A DNA stretch of 64,000 bases from positions 50,600 to 114,599 of the forward strand of contig JBJKUR010000001.1 in NCBI GenBank assembly GCA_045563055.1, written 5' to 3'. The translations under genes and the position numbers were made by a program. A model generated the notes under the pieces. The model was not told the origin of the DNA. It saw only the letters and a program-made list of their open reading frames with translations, and ran no database searches. The stretch is from Methylaequor sp045563055 (lineage in GTDB: Bacteria > Pseudomonadota > Alphaproteobacteria > Methylaequorales > Methylaequoraceae). Of the stretch, positions 36,197-45,189 are shown piece after piece (the stretch's first letter is position 1; each line of letters opens with the position of its first letter).

Positions 36197-38944
36197 TTGT
36201 GGAATGTGCAAAAAGATACTCAAATAATCATTAGAGATAGTGAAAAAATCAATGAATTAAGATCTTCAATATCAAACTTAAAAGATCATCTCTACATACG
36301 TGATTTAAAAAAAGATATAAAAGAGTTCGTTCATCAAAATGTAAAAATTAACGAAAACCAAAGCTTTTTAAAAATAGAAATAATAAATGACGTTCCATCT
36401 TGGTTTCCTAAAGCCAAGTTATCAAGAACTCAAACAGATTTAATTGCAAGATCTGATCATGGTGAAGAATATATTTTTGTTGATTACTTTACTAACCATG
36501 ACCTTCCATCTATTCAAACAGAAAACGGATTAGTTTTTAATGGCTCATTAATTAATACTTTGGCGGGTCCAATAGCACCAGGCCAGTATGCCCAAGCTTC
36601 AGGTGAGGGGGTGCTATCAATTGGTGAAGTGTCTAGTTTATCAGGAACTGCCAAAGCAATAAGACTAGATGGCAATGAGTTTGTTTTATCTGATGGTGAC
36701 CCTGTGTTTCAAGGAGATACAATTGAAGTGTCTGGCTCTGGTGCAGTTGGTCTGACTTTTCTTGATAAAACAACATTATCATTATCAGAGGGTGGAAAGA
36801 TGGTGCTTGACGAGCTTGTTTATGACCCAGAAACTGGAACTGGAAGTATGGGTATAGATATGGTTGAAGGAGCATTTAGTTTTATAAGCGGCGAAATAGC
36901 AGAAACTGGTCCGGATGCTATGACAATTAAAACCCCTGTTGCAACAGTGGGTATTCGTGGCACAACTGTGGCTGGAAAGGCGGCTGTAGAAGGGAATGAA
37001 AACTCCTTTACCTTATTACAAGATGCAGATGGAGCTGTTGGCCAAATTTCTGTCAGTAATGCTGGTGGTACGCAAGTATTAGGTCAGGTAGGTGCAACGA
37101 CAAGTATAGCAAGTTTTAATGCACCACCACCACCACCAATTATCTTAAGTGCAGCTCAGATTCAAGCTAATTATGGAACTGCTTTAAACGTTTTACCTCC
37201 TACACCTGCTGTTGCACCAACACCTCAAACTCCACCACCACCTCAAGAACAACAACAAGAAGAAGTTCAGGAGGAAGCATCTGAAGAAGAATCTGATGAA
37301 GAGGTAGAAGAAGCTTTAGAAGATGCACCAGGAGAAGATGAAACTTCAGAAGAAGGGGAAGAGGCAATAGTTGAAGAGGAAGGTGCTGTAGAGGAAGAAT
37401 TAGCAGAAACCGAAGAAGGACTACCTGAGGAGGGGCCAATAACAGAAGAAGATGCGCCGTTAATAGAAGAAGCGGTAGCTGAAGATGGAGCTCCACCTTC
37501 ACCTGAAGAAGGACCACCTGAGGGTGAGCAACAGGCTGCTCGAGAAGCTTTTGATACGGCACTTGCAGCAGGAGCATCTCCTGAAGAAGCAATGGCGGAA
37601 GCCGCAGCAGCAGGTACTTTTAGTGAACCTGGACTTGGAGGACCAGCATTAGACGGTGGACCATTAGGAGAGCCTGGTTCACCGTTGAGTGGTGGTGAGT
37701 CAATTAGAGGTCCAATTCCAGGTATACCAGGAACAGATCCATTAGGAGGATCTCCTTTTGCACAAACTTTTGGTACTCCAGCAATTGGTTCTCCACTAGC
37801 ACCTGGACCAATTAATGCTGGACAAGGCCCTGTAATGGGACCTATATTTGGAATGGGGCCCGCGTTCGGTCCAGCGTCCATGGATACAATAGGGCAAGGA
37901 CCAGTTGGAGGTTTGGATCCTTTCTTTCAGAGTGCTTCAGGGTTTGGAGACCCTTCTTTGGGAATGCTAGGACCAGGTCCATATGGATCACCAGAAATTG
38001 GGTCAGCGGGAGCATATTTCTTTGAGGATCCAGCTCTTTATGATGACTTTAATAGAATTGAAGAACCATTAGCTCAACCTCAGGTTGATTCATCATCTAA
38101 TAATACCTCTTCAATAACTTTTAATGGAACAGCGTCAAATGATACGATTGATAAATCTACTGAGACAAGTAATTTAATTATAAATGGATTAGATGGAAAT
38201 GATACGTTAACTGGTGGAACTAATGATGATACTATATATGGAGGCAACGGACTTGACACATTAATTGGGAATCAAGGTGACGACTTTTTAAGAGGCAACG
38301 AAGCCAATGATTCACTAACGGGAAATGGTGGAAATGATACTTTAAAGGGTGGTGAAGGAGATGATACTTTGAATGGTGGTGACGGAGACGATATAATAAT
38401 TGGAGGAATTGGAAGCGACACTCTAATTGGTGGTACTGGTAACGATAAGTTTTACTTTGAGTCAAATCATATAGATGGAACCTCAAAAGATACAATTACA
38501 GATTTTAGAGTAAACGGAGCTGATTTAATAGTATCTTCTCAAGCTCCCTCGTCAGCTTATGATAGGAAACAAATACATACAGATTCTTCACAAATGGGAA
38601 GCTTATATGATATTACGGCAAATTCTAATGAATTACCGTATCTTTTTAATTTTACTTATAATGTACCAACTGCTACTGCTGAGAACGCAACTGCGCTTGC
38701 AAATAGCTTAACAGGATTTTCAATAGATGTAAGTGCCACAGGCGCTACCCTTGCAACACCGGAATCAATGTATTTAGCTGTTGGGGATGGAACTGATACT
38801 TTTGTTTGGTTCTGGACAGATACAAATAATCATCACGGAATGATAGCTGATAGTGAGTTAGAACCGATTGTAAAACTTAGTAATTTTGATAATGACAACT
38901 TAATGGGTAATGAATTCAGCTTTCAAACCATTCCTGGTGTGTAA
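36197..38944 (+). CDS. FecR-domain protein with RTX calcium-binding repeats, probable type I secretion substrate
   Basis: 915 residues from a TTG at 36197 (GTG at 36206 is an alternative; no early ATG exists). Order: helical N-terminus not shared with the paralogue, shared PSWFPKAKLSRTQTDLIA region, complete FecR domain (about 135-262, including EGAFSFISGEIAETG and TPVATVGIRGT), shared PPPPPIILSAAQIQANYGTA, a strongly acidic Glu-rich stretch (about 330-440), and a Gly/Pro region. About ten RTX nonapeptides (about 660-752: GGNGLDTLIGNQGDDFLRG, GGEGDDTLNGGDGDD) and a C-terminal target domain complete it. RTX repeats bind calcium and drive folding outside the cell. Tandem with its paralogue and upstream of an ABC/HlyD pair. 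Confidence 0.88.
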   Translation: MWNVQKDTQIIIRDSEKINELRSSISNLKDHLYIRDLKKDIKEFVHQNVKINENQSFLKIEIINDVPSWFPKAKLSRTQTDLIARSDHGEEYIFVDYFTNHDLPSIQTENGLVFNGSLINTLAGPIAPGQYAQASGEGVLSIGEVSSLSGTAKAIRLDGNEFVLSDGDPVFQGDTIEVSGSGAVGLTFLDKTTLSLSEGGKMVLDELVYDPETGTGSMGIDMVEGAFSFISGEIAETGPDAMTIKTPVATVGIRGTTVAGKAAVEGNENSFTLLQDADGAVGQISVSNAGGTQVLGQVGATTSIASFNAPPPPPIILSAAQIQANYGTALNVLPPTPAVAPTPQTPPPPQEQQQEEVQEEASEEESDEEVEEALEDAPGEDETSEEGEEAIVEEEGAVEEELAETEEGLPEEGPITEEDAPLIEEAVAEDGAPPSPEEGPPEGEQQAAREAFDTALAAGASPEEAMAEAAAAGTFSEPGLGGPALDGGPLGEPGSPLSGGESIRGPIPGIPGTDPLGGSPFAQTFGTPAIGSPLAPGPINAGQGPVMGPIFGMGPAFGPASMDTIGQGPVGGLDPFFQSASGFGDPSLGMLGPGPYGSPEIGSAGAYFFEDPALYDDFNRIEEPLAQPQVDSSSNNTSSITFNGTASNDTIDKSTETSNLIINGLDGNDTLTGGTNDDTIYGGNGLDTLIGNQGDDFLRGNEANDSLTGNGGNDTLKGGEGDDTLNGGDGDDIIIGGIGSDTLIGGTGNDKFYFESNHIDGTSKDTITDFRVNGADLIVSSQAPSSAYDRKQIHTDSSQMGSLYDITANSNELPYLFNFTYNVPTATAENATALANSLTGFSIDVSATGATLATPESMYLAVGDGTDTFVWFWTDTNNHHGMIADSELEPIVKLSNFDNDNLMGNEFSFQTIPGV

Positions 38945-38985
38945 TGCTTTTCTGGTGTATCTTTTAATTTATTTTGGGTTAATTA

Positions 38986-40575
38986 ATGAAGTACTGGTTT
39001 CACATACTAAAAAGTAGCAATTCGTTGGGTATAATTATTTTCTTGACTTTTTTTATTACTTTAATGGGCCTTCTTAGTCCAATTTTTATAATTCATATTT
39101 TCAATAGATACATAGCATTTGGCTTGCAAGGAACTTTATTTTTTTTAGTTACTGGAGCACTTTCTGTTGCATTGTTCGAATATATATTCAGAAATATTAG
39201 AAACAATATCTTTAGTCAGATACTTGTTGAACCAATAAAAAGATTTAAGTTAGATATTATAAAAAAATTTTTTGAAAAGGAAATAAAAGTTAATAATGTC
39301 AACTTTATTGATGTTATAGATTTTAATAATAATTTTTATCAATTTTTGTCACCAAAGATTCAATCAAATATTTTTGATGCTTTTTTTGCATCACTTATAA
39401 TTTTTATTCTTTTCTTTTTAGATTTACTACTCGCAACTTTTTTTTTAATTCTCGTAATAATTTTTTTAATTTTACAACAAAAACTAATAAGTAAAAAAAA
39501 TAATTTTATAATAAATTCTAAATTGAATTATAGCGATAGGCTTATACTAAGAGAGTTGGGTTCTAATCAAGAGCTATTGAAATCAACTTTTGCACTCAAA
39601 TTTTCAGGTTATAACCTAGAAAATTACTTTGATAAAAAATTAAATATCGATTCTTCACTTGCAAAATATGATGCTAAGCAAATATCTACAATTAGCTTTT
39701 TCATTCTTTTATCTTCTATTTTTACTATAGGTATTGGAAGCGTTTTAGTTGTAAATGGAAACTTGTCGATAGGAAGTTTAATAGGATTTAATATTTTTGC
39801 CACAAGAGCTCTTGGCACTATATCATCGGTACATAACTCTTTGTCAATTCTAGGAAAACTCAAAATCTATTTAAAAGATTGCAGTGAGTTTTTTAAAGAT
39901 AGTAGAAATAGAGCAGATGGTATGCAATTGAGTAAGTTATTAGGAAACATCAAAATCAGTAATTTAAACTTTTCCTATTCAAAAGAAGATAGACAAGTCA
40001 TCAAAAACTTGTCAGTTGAATTTAATGCTTCTGAAATAAATGTAGTATCGGGTGCTAATGCTTCAGGAAAATCTACTTTAGCTAAATTAATTGTCGGGCT
40101 TTTAAATCAAGACTCTGGTGAGATTCTTGTTGACAATACAAACCTTAATAAACTTTCATTAGTTTGGTTAAAAAATCATGTTGTTTACATAGCGCAGAAC
40201 CCATCAATCGTAAATTCTTCAATTCTTGATAACATTTTACTTTCAAATCCGGAACTTAACGAACAAGAAGTTAGTAGACTACTTCAAAATGTAGGTCTGG
40301 ATGATGAACTAAAGAAATCCAACCTAACAATTTCAGAAACAATTAATAGTAATTTTTCAAAAGGTATTCTTAAAAAAATTCACATAGCAAGATCTATTTG
40401 CAGAAACTATAACATCTATATTTTTGATGATCCGACACTATACCTTGATAAAAATGGAAGAGCAATGATAATTAAGCTTATAATCTCTTTAAAAAGGGCA
40501 GGGAAAACTATTATTTGTTTTTCTGAAGATGATGAAATAATAAAGTTGGGTGATAAGAAAGTTAGGATAAAATAA
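38986..40575 (+). CDS. type I secretion ABC transporter (PrtD-like, first copy) with non-canonical ATPase motifs
   Basis: 529 residues: a six-helix membrane domain (about 10-290) and an ABC ATPase (about 315-529), no C39 domain. Walker A GANASGKST near 355 is intact. The signature is FSKGILKKIHIARSI instead of LSGGQ, Walker B ends IYIFDDPT with Asp in the catalytic Glu position, and the H-loop reads ICFSEDDE without the expected His. So ATP binding is likely but hydrolysis may be weak. It follows the two FecR/RTX genes and is joined one base after its stop to a HlyD gene, the usual type I arrangement. Confidence 0.88.
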   Translation: MKYWFHILKSSNSLGIIIFLTFFITLMGLLSPIFIIHIFNRYIAFGLQGTLFFLVTGALSVALFEYIFRNIRNNIFSQILVEPIKRFKLDIIKKFFEKEIKVNNVNFIDVIDFNNNFYQFLSPKIQSNIFDAFFASLIIFILFFLDLLLATFFLILVIIFLILQQKLISKKNNFIINSKLNYSDRLILRELGSNQELLKSTFALKFSGYNLENYFDKKLNIDSSLAKYDAKQISTISFFILLSSIFTIGIGSVLVVNGNLSIGSLIGFNIFATRALGTISSVHNSLSILGKLKIYLKDCSEFFKDSRNRADGMQLSKLLGNIKISNLNFSYSKEDRQVIKNLSVEFNASEINVVSGANASGKSTLAKLIVGLLNQDSGEILVDNTNLNKLSLVWLKNHVVYIAQNPSIVNSSILDNILLSNPELNEQEVSRLLQNVGLDDELKKSNLTISETINSNFSKGILKKIHIARSICRNYNIYIFDDPTLYLDKNGRAMIIKLIISLKRAGKTIICFSEDDEIIKLGDKKVRIK

Positions 40576-41850
40576 ATGAATAAGAATTGGACTGAATGGG
40601 AATTTAATAAAGTTAATCCAAAAACAAACAAAGTTTTTATAAGTAAAAAACTTAAGATCACTTTAGTTTCGTTTGCAATAATTTTCATTTCTTTAGTAAA
40701 TTTAAAAATCATAGAAGTATTAAGTTTAGCAGATGGAAAAATTATTCCCCAGGGTAGAATCAAGTATGTTCAGCATTTAGAAGGCGGTATTGTTGAAGAT
40801 ATATTAATAACTGAGGGCGAAAAAGTTGATATAAATCAACCACTTATTATTTTGTCAAAAGAAAAGGCGTCGTCAGAGTTTGAGGAAATTAATGCAAGAC
40901 GAAAATCTATCGAGCTTTCAATTCTAAGGGTTGAAGCTGAAAAGAAATCAGCTAATTCAATTGTGATTCCACTAGTTAAATTAGAATCATTTGATAAAGA
41001 ACTTATTCAATCAGAGAAAGAGCTTTTTCAGAGTAGACGTAAAGCAATTAATTCTGAAATTAAATCAAAAAAATCAAACATTATTAAGGCGAATAAAAAT
41101 CTCAAAAATTTAAAGAAAAGATTAGAAATTGTTAAAGAACAAGAATCTATAAGTCAGAAACTTTTAGAAGTTGAGGCAACAAATAGACTCAAGCATTTAG
41201 AACTTTTAAGTGAACTACAAGATGTAGAAAGTAAAATAGATGAACAACAATCAATCATAGATATTAGTAAGAATGATTTAGAGAAAGTTAAATTTAATTA
41301 CTCTCAACAATTAAATAGTGAACTCTCAGAGTATAAAAAAGAAAAAGAGGAATTAAATAAGAGAATTCAAAAATATTCAGATAATCTAAATAGAACTGTT
41401 CTTAAAAGCCCTGTTACTGGAACCGTAAAACTTATATCTGTAAACTCAAAAGGAGCCATTGTTGCCCCTGGTGTAACAGTTGTTGAAATTGTTCCAGAAA
41501 ACGAAAGGCTTATAATTGAAGCTAAACTTCCACTATCTGAGATAGGTTATGTTAAAAAAAACTTAGAAGCAAAAATTAGATTAAATACACCTGAAGGTGC
41601 AAGGTTTAGAGCAATAATGGGAAAAGTTGTCTTTGTTGGTGCGGATAGAATTTCAAGTAAGGAAGATGATGGTTTTTATCTGGTTAAAATTGAAACTTCT
41701 GAAAATTCTTTTTCTAGGAAAGGTGAAGAATATAAACTTTTTTCTGGAGTGCCTGTAATGGTTGGAATAGTGACTGGAAAAAGGAGTTTTCTAGATTATT
41801 TCTTTACTCCATTTATTGCCCAATCGACATTTGCATTATCTGAAAGATAA
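40576..41850 (+). CDS. HlyD-family membrane-fusion protein (first copy)
   Basis: 424 residues: short cytoplasmic N-terminus, one membrane helix (LVSFAIIFISLVNLKIIEVL, about 30-50), the biotinyl-lipoyl half-motif HLEGGIVEDILITEGEKVD, long coiled coils (about 95-280), the second half-motif LKSPVTGTVKLISVNSKGAIVAPG, then a beta-barrel part ending FFTPFIAQSTFALSER. This is the PrtE/HlyD architecture linking the ABC protein with TolC. It has no cyclic-nucleotide-binding domain, unlike the copy at 47561. It is the last gene of the plus-strand set; five bases separate it from the convergent P-II-like gene. Confidence 0.93.
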   Translation: MNKNWTEWEFNKVNPKTNKVFISKKLKITLVSFAIIFISLVNLKIIEVLSLADGKIIPQGRIKYVQHLEGGIVEDILITEGEKVDINQPLIILSKEKASSEFEEINARRKSIELSILRVEAEKKSANSIVIPLVKLESFDKELIQSEKELFQSRRKAINSEIKSKKSNIIKANKNLKNLKKRLEIVKEQESISQKLLEVEATNRLKHLELLSELQDVESKIDEQQSIIDISKNDLEKVKFNYSQQLNSELSEYKKEKEELNKRIQKYSDNLNRTVLKSPVTGTVKLISVNSKGAIVAPGVTVVEIVPENERLIIEAKLPLSEIGYVKKNLEAKIRLNTPEGARFRAIMGKVVFVGADRISSKEDDGFYLVKIETSENSFSRKGEEYKLFSGVPVMVGIVTGKRSFLDYFFTPFIAQSTFALSER

Positions 41851-41854
41851 AAAG

Positions 41855-42154
41855 TTATTTGATGGTAGACCTAGCCATTGCATTGAATTTAAAGATGACT
41901 CCGTTTCTTTGATTTGATAGTTTTAAGTGATTATAAAGTTCATCAAAAATAGCGTTGCTTTTCTTTTCTTTTACAATAAGGGTAAGAATATCTGCTTCAC
42001 TTGCATCTCCAAACTGCTGGATATCAAACATATCTGAAGCTCTACCATTTGCAAAGCCAACAGATATCACTTCACTATTTTCAGCAAACTTTTTCACAAC
42101 GTTCTGTCCTAAACCTTTTTTTAATAAACCACCTATTTCAACTAACTTTACCAT
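41855..42154 (-). CDS. P-II-like small signalling protein (second copy)
   Basis: 99 residues. The layout MVKLVEIGGLLKKGLGQNVVKKF, then DILTLIVKEKKSNAIFDELYNHLKL and a final beta strand GVIFKFNAMARS, follows the ferredoxin-like fold of the GlnB/P-II superfamily, but the T-loop and ATP-binding residues are not recognisable. It directly follows the clearer P-II gene (stop and start abut). It may form mixed trimers with that protein or bind another ligand. This is the last gene of the minus-strand set. Confidence 0.6.
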   Translation of the reverse strand: MVKLVEIGGLLKKGLGQNVVKKFAENSEVISVGFANGRASDMFDIQQFGDASEADILTLIVKEKKSNAIFDELYNHLKLSNQRNGVIFKFNAMARSTIK

Positions 42155-42517
42155 TTATTTAGAACCGCTTGCCCTTTTTATAACATCCTTAGGAATATGA
42201 GTTGCAACTCTATCAAGCTTAACCATCCACATGATTCCTTTACCTGGTGTATCTAGATCACCAGCCAAATACATAGACTCAAATATTCTATTAGATTGCT
42301 CTTTGGATACAATTATTCTTATTATTTCTTTTTGTTCATCAATTGTAACACCTAAAAGCCCCATTCTATTTCTAATACCGGTTCCTCGAGCGTAATTAAT
42401 TGTCGCTCCTTGTGCACCTACATCTGTCGCAGCGTCAACAATTTTATCTGCAAGGCCACTTTCCACTACACAAGTGATTAAATAAACGTCTGTTAAGTAA
42501 GTAATGTCTCTGGCCAT
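42155..42517 (-). CDS. P-II family protein associated with DUF1538
   Basis: 120 residues. Features of P-II proteins: N-terminal beta strand TDVYLITCVVESGLADKIVDAATDVGAQGATINYARGTG, then a shortened T-loop region GIRNRMGLLGVTIDEQKEIIRIIVSKEQSNRIFESMYLAG, and the C-terminal GKGIMWMVKLDRV. The T-loop lacks the uridylylated Tyr context of GlnB. Genes of this kind occur beside DUF1538 membrane proteins, here 18 bases upstream, so it probably regulates that protein by ligand-dependent binding. Nitrogen control proper is not indicated. Confidence 0.82.
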   Translation of the reverse strand: MARDITYLTDVYLITCVVESGLADKIVDAATDVGAQGATINYARGTGIRNRMGLLGVTIDEQKEIIRIIVSKEQSNRIFESMYLAGDLDTPGKGIMWMVKLDRVATHIPKDVIKRASGSK

Positions 42518-42535
42518 ATTATTTTCCTTTTTGTA

Positions 42536-44233
42536 TTAAGTTTTCTGTTTGAATTGTATATACAATCCCATTAAAAGTACAGCAAGTATAGGACAAATAC
42601 TTGCCATTGAAAGTATACCAAAGCCCTCTGTAGCTGAGACCGCATTACCTAATCCAAGCCCCATTGCAAGAACCAGTGGAACTGTTACTGGACCTGTGGT
42701 AACACCCGCACTATCCCATGCGACATTTACAAATTCTTCCGTTGAAAAATATGTAAGAACCACCGCCAGAAGATAGAGAGGGATTAAAACAGTAGCAAGG
42801 TCAAAAGCAAATACTATTTTTCCTACACCCAATGCTATTCCAAAAGCAACCCCTCCAGCAACACTATACATAAGCATTGATTTTCTAAAAGCACCATTTG
42901 TTAACTCCTGAACAGTAAGGCCTAGAGCATTGAGGGCAGGTTCTGCCAATGTAGCACCAAAACCTAAGATCCATGCAAAGATAATAACAATTGTTAAACC
43001 CAAAATTTCAGAATATATTGGAGAAAATTCGCTTATAGGTACTTCCATAAAAGCTGCAGGCAAGTTAGAACCTGCTTGTCCACCTATTGCTCCAAGACCG
43101 TATGTCAATCCAATGTTAAAAACACACATACCTACAATTGATAATGTAAGTCCATAAGTTGTAACAAGGTTATTAGGCAGTTTAGACCTTAAGATAACAA
43201 ATAAGACAATCATTAAAAATATGACGAGAGGTAAGATTGCTCTTACGCCACCAATAATCTCAGCAAAAGGTGTTTGTGCCCATTTAGATGATTCATTTGA
43301 GGAAACTTCAGAGATAGATGAAGCGACGGCGAGAATTTCATCTACTGTCATTGTTTGAGACACGTGTATTGCAAGTATAAGTACTGCAATGATTGGAAAT
43401 AGAGAAGCCATTGTAACAACGCCGAAGCCAGATAAAGAAGAGTCTCCTTTTCCTGCGGATGCAGCAATACCGATTCCAAGAGATAAAACCAAGGGAACAG
43501 TTACAGGGCCAGTAGTTACAGCACCACAATCCCAAGCTAAGCCAAGAATTGTTCTAAGATCAGGATTAATCCACACATATGCAGTTAAAAGAATTGTAGG
43601 AGTCAACGCCAAGTAAATTAGTGGTTTTAATGACCAACCTTTAACGAACCTTATTGTACCAATTATAGCTGCAAGACCGACACCAGCTCCAACCATAACA
43701 ACTAATGTTTCACTTCTATTATTCAGAATTTCGTATAAATATGGTGCATCTTGAGGGTTTATTGATGATCCAAAGGCTTTTAGCGCACCAATTGCTGGTT
43801 CAGCATAAGTAACTCCAACTCCCAATATACCAATAATAACTAAAACCAAAAACATTGGTGCTTTTTTAGGAAGAGTATCACCGATTATAGTACCAAATGG
43901 CATGAGTCCAGTCTTTAATCCTTCCATAAAAATGGCAAGTCCAACAATAACGGCGACTAAACCCAAACAAATAGTAGCAGCTGATGATATAGGTTGTCTC
44001 AAAATTAGCATCTGGAATAGAAAAAGATATGCAGCAAGTGGGACAACAGCCTTAACCTGTTCTAAAATTCTTGTTAATGTGTATGGTGCTAAAAGGGATA
44101 AGGCTTTTGATGGTGAAACTTTAATTTTTCCAGGTTTGAGAGTTTTTCCCTTAGCTGGTTTTGGTGTAAGTAGATCATAACTTAGTGTTTTGTGATTTAC
44201 CTCTGATTCATGAATAAAATCTGAATATTTCAT
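42536..44233 (-). CDS. DUF1538 membrane protein (two repeats)
   Basis: 565 residues, about 12-14 membrane helices in two homologous halves. The repeat signature appears as AWDCGAVTTGPVTVPLVLSLGIG near 231 and AWDSAGVTTGPVTVPLVLAMGLG near 504, with matching TYAEPAIGALKAFG and TLAEPALNALGLT helices before them. Such inverted or tandem two-fold structure suggests a transporter or channel, but DUF1538 has no agreed substrate. It is followed by two P-II-like genes, implying allosteric control. It lies downstream of the cyclic-nucleotide-binding genes on the same strand (37-bp gap). Confidence 0.9.
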   Translation of the reverse strand: MKYSDFIHESEVNHKTLSYDLLTPKPAKGKTLKPGKIKVSPSKALSLLAPYTLTRILEQVKAVVPLAAYLFLFQMLILRQPISSAATICLGLVAVIVGLAIFMEGLKTGLMPFGTIIGDTLPKKAPMFLVLVIIGILGVGVTYAEPAIGALKAFGSSINPQDAPYLYEILNNRSETLVVMVGAGVGLAAIIGTIRFVKGWSLKPLIYLALTPTILLTAYVWINPDLRTILGLAWDCGAVTTGPVTVPLVLSLGIGIAASAGKGDSSLSGFGVVTMASLFPIIAVLILAIHVSQTMTVDEILAVASSISEVSSNESSKWAQTPFAEIIGGVRAILPLVIFLMIVLFVILRSKLPNNLVTTYGLTLSIVGMCVFNIGLTYGLGAIGGQAGSNLPAAFMEVPISEFSPIYSEILGLTIVIIFAWILGFGATLAEPALNALGLTVQELTNGAFRKSMLMYSVAGGVAFGIALGVGKIVFAFDLATVLIPLYLLAVVLTYFSTEEFVNVAWDSAGVTTGPVTVPLVLAMGLGLGNAVSATEGFGILSMASICPILAVLLMGLYIQFKQKT

Positions 44234-44270
44234 AATTTACCATAACACATTGTTAAAATTAATAAAATAT

Positions 44271-44738
44271 TTATTCAATATGTTTTGTTGACCTCTCTAA
44301 TCTATACATAATTTGTTTTGTAAGCTTGGCAATCAAATCGTTTTCAGTCTCTAAGACTTTGTCAATATCTTCATGTGAGTAAATTAGAGTTTGGTATTCT
44401 GTCCTTTTTGCAAGTTCTTCACAAAGTTCCATGATGATTTTTTTAGCTTTAATTGAACCTGACTGAATTAGTTCATCTAAATTATCCTTACTTATTGAAA
44501 TAAGTTCTGTAGGTTGATTAGATATTATCGTAGCACTTCTGTTTTGATTCAACAGAAGAGCCATTTCACCGAAAACCTCTCCATTACTCATTATTCCAAC
44601 TTTTTTTCCATCTACAATAACATTCAAAGACCCATGGACTATCATATATGCTTTATTACCTTTATCACCTTGAGAAAAAAGAGTCTCTTCTTCTAACATC
44701 AAAACTTTAGTTGTCTTACCATGAGTAATATGTTTCAA
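44271..44738 (-). CDS. stand-alone cyclic-nucleotide-binding protein (second)
   Basis: 155 residues from a TTG that overlaps the previous stop as TTGA. One cNMP-binding domain (about 8-115): LFSQGDKGNKAYMIVHGSLNVI, then the phosphate-binding cassette GEVFGEMALLLNQNRSATI with the Glu and Arg that hold the cyclic phosphate and ribose. The rest is helical, with no DNA-binding helix-turn-helix, so it is not a CRP-type regulator. It likely reads cAMP made by the neighbouring cyclase and acts by protein contact. Confidence 0.88.
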   Translation of the reverse strand: MKHITHGKTTKVLMLEEETLFSQGDKGNKAYMIVHGSLNVIVDGKKVGIMSNGEVFGEMALLLNQNRSATIISNQPTELISISKDNLDELIQSGSIKAKKIIMELCEELAKRTEYQTLIYSHEDIDKVLETENDLIAKLTKQIMYRLERSTKHIE

Positions 44739-45175
44739 GAAAAAATCCTTTGAGATAACCTGTAATGTAACTGAAGTGCAAGAGCTCTTATTACGTTTGG
44801 TGAGTCTTTACATAATTTAAGCAAATCATTTTTAGTAATTGTTAATTTTTGATCATCAGCTTTTCCAAGTTCTACAGACATTTCATTTATAACCTTATGA
44901 AGTTCAATGTTAGATGACAAAAGTATAGCCTCTAATGCTTTTTTTTTAATTTCAACTACTTCACTCGGTATTATCGCTTTAATACTAGCTTTTCTTGTCT
45001 CATTAAGAATTAAAGATAGTTCTCCAAAAATTTCTCCAGCTTCTATTTTCCCAACTTTTTTTCCATTAACCTCTGCGACAAGTCCACCTGAAATCACCAA
45101 AAAAGCTGTTTCTCCCTTTTCTCCTTGATTAACTATGTACTGATCTGGCAGAACTCTTATTTTTTTTAAACCCAT
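44735..45175 (-). CDS. stand-alone cyclic-nucleotide-binding protein (first)
   Basis: 146 residues, one cNMP-binding domain: YIVNQGEKGETAFLVISGGLVAEVNGKKVG and the phosphate-binding cassette GEIFGELSLILNETRKASI, with the key Glu and Arg kept. The C-terminal helices are polar and no DNA-binding domain or membrane helix is visible. It is about 40 percent similar by eye to the following gene, so they look like a tandem duplication. It starts 14 bases after the CHASE2 cyclase stop on the same strand. Confidence 0.88.
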   Translation of the reverse strand: MGLKKIRVLPDQYIVNQGEKGETAFLVISGGLVAEVNGKKVGKIEAGEIFGELSLILNETRKASIKAIIPSEVVEIKKKALEAILLSSNIELHKVINEMSVELGKADDQKLTITKNDLLKLCKDSPNVIRALALQLHYRLSQRIFS

Positions 45176-45189
45176 ATTAACAAATTATT

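Noticed and set aside
32916..38944. Horizontal transfer suggested by the higher local G-C content
   Set aside because: The rise is explained by glycine, proline and alanine codons; regions coding for ordinary sequence in the same genes have the usual AT-rich codon use.
44735..45175. CRP/FNR-type transcription factor
   Set aside because: Only the nucleotide-binding domain is present; no helix-turn-helix follows in this or the next gene.
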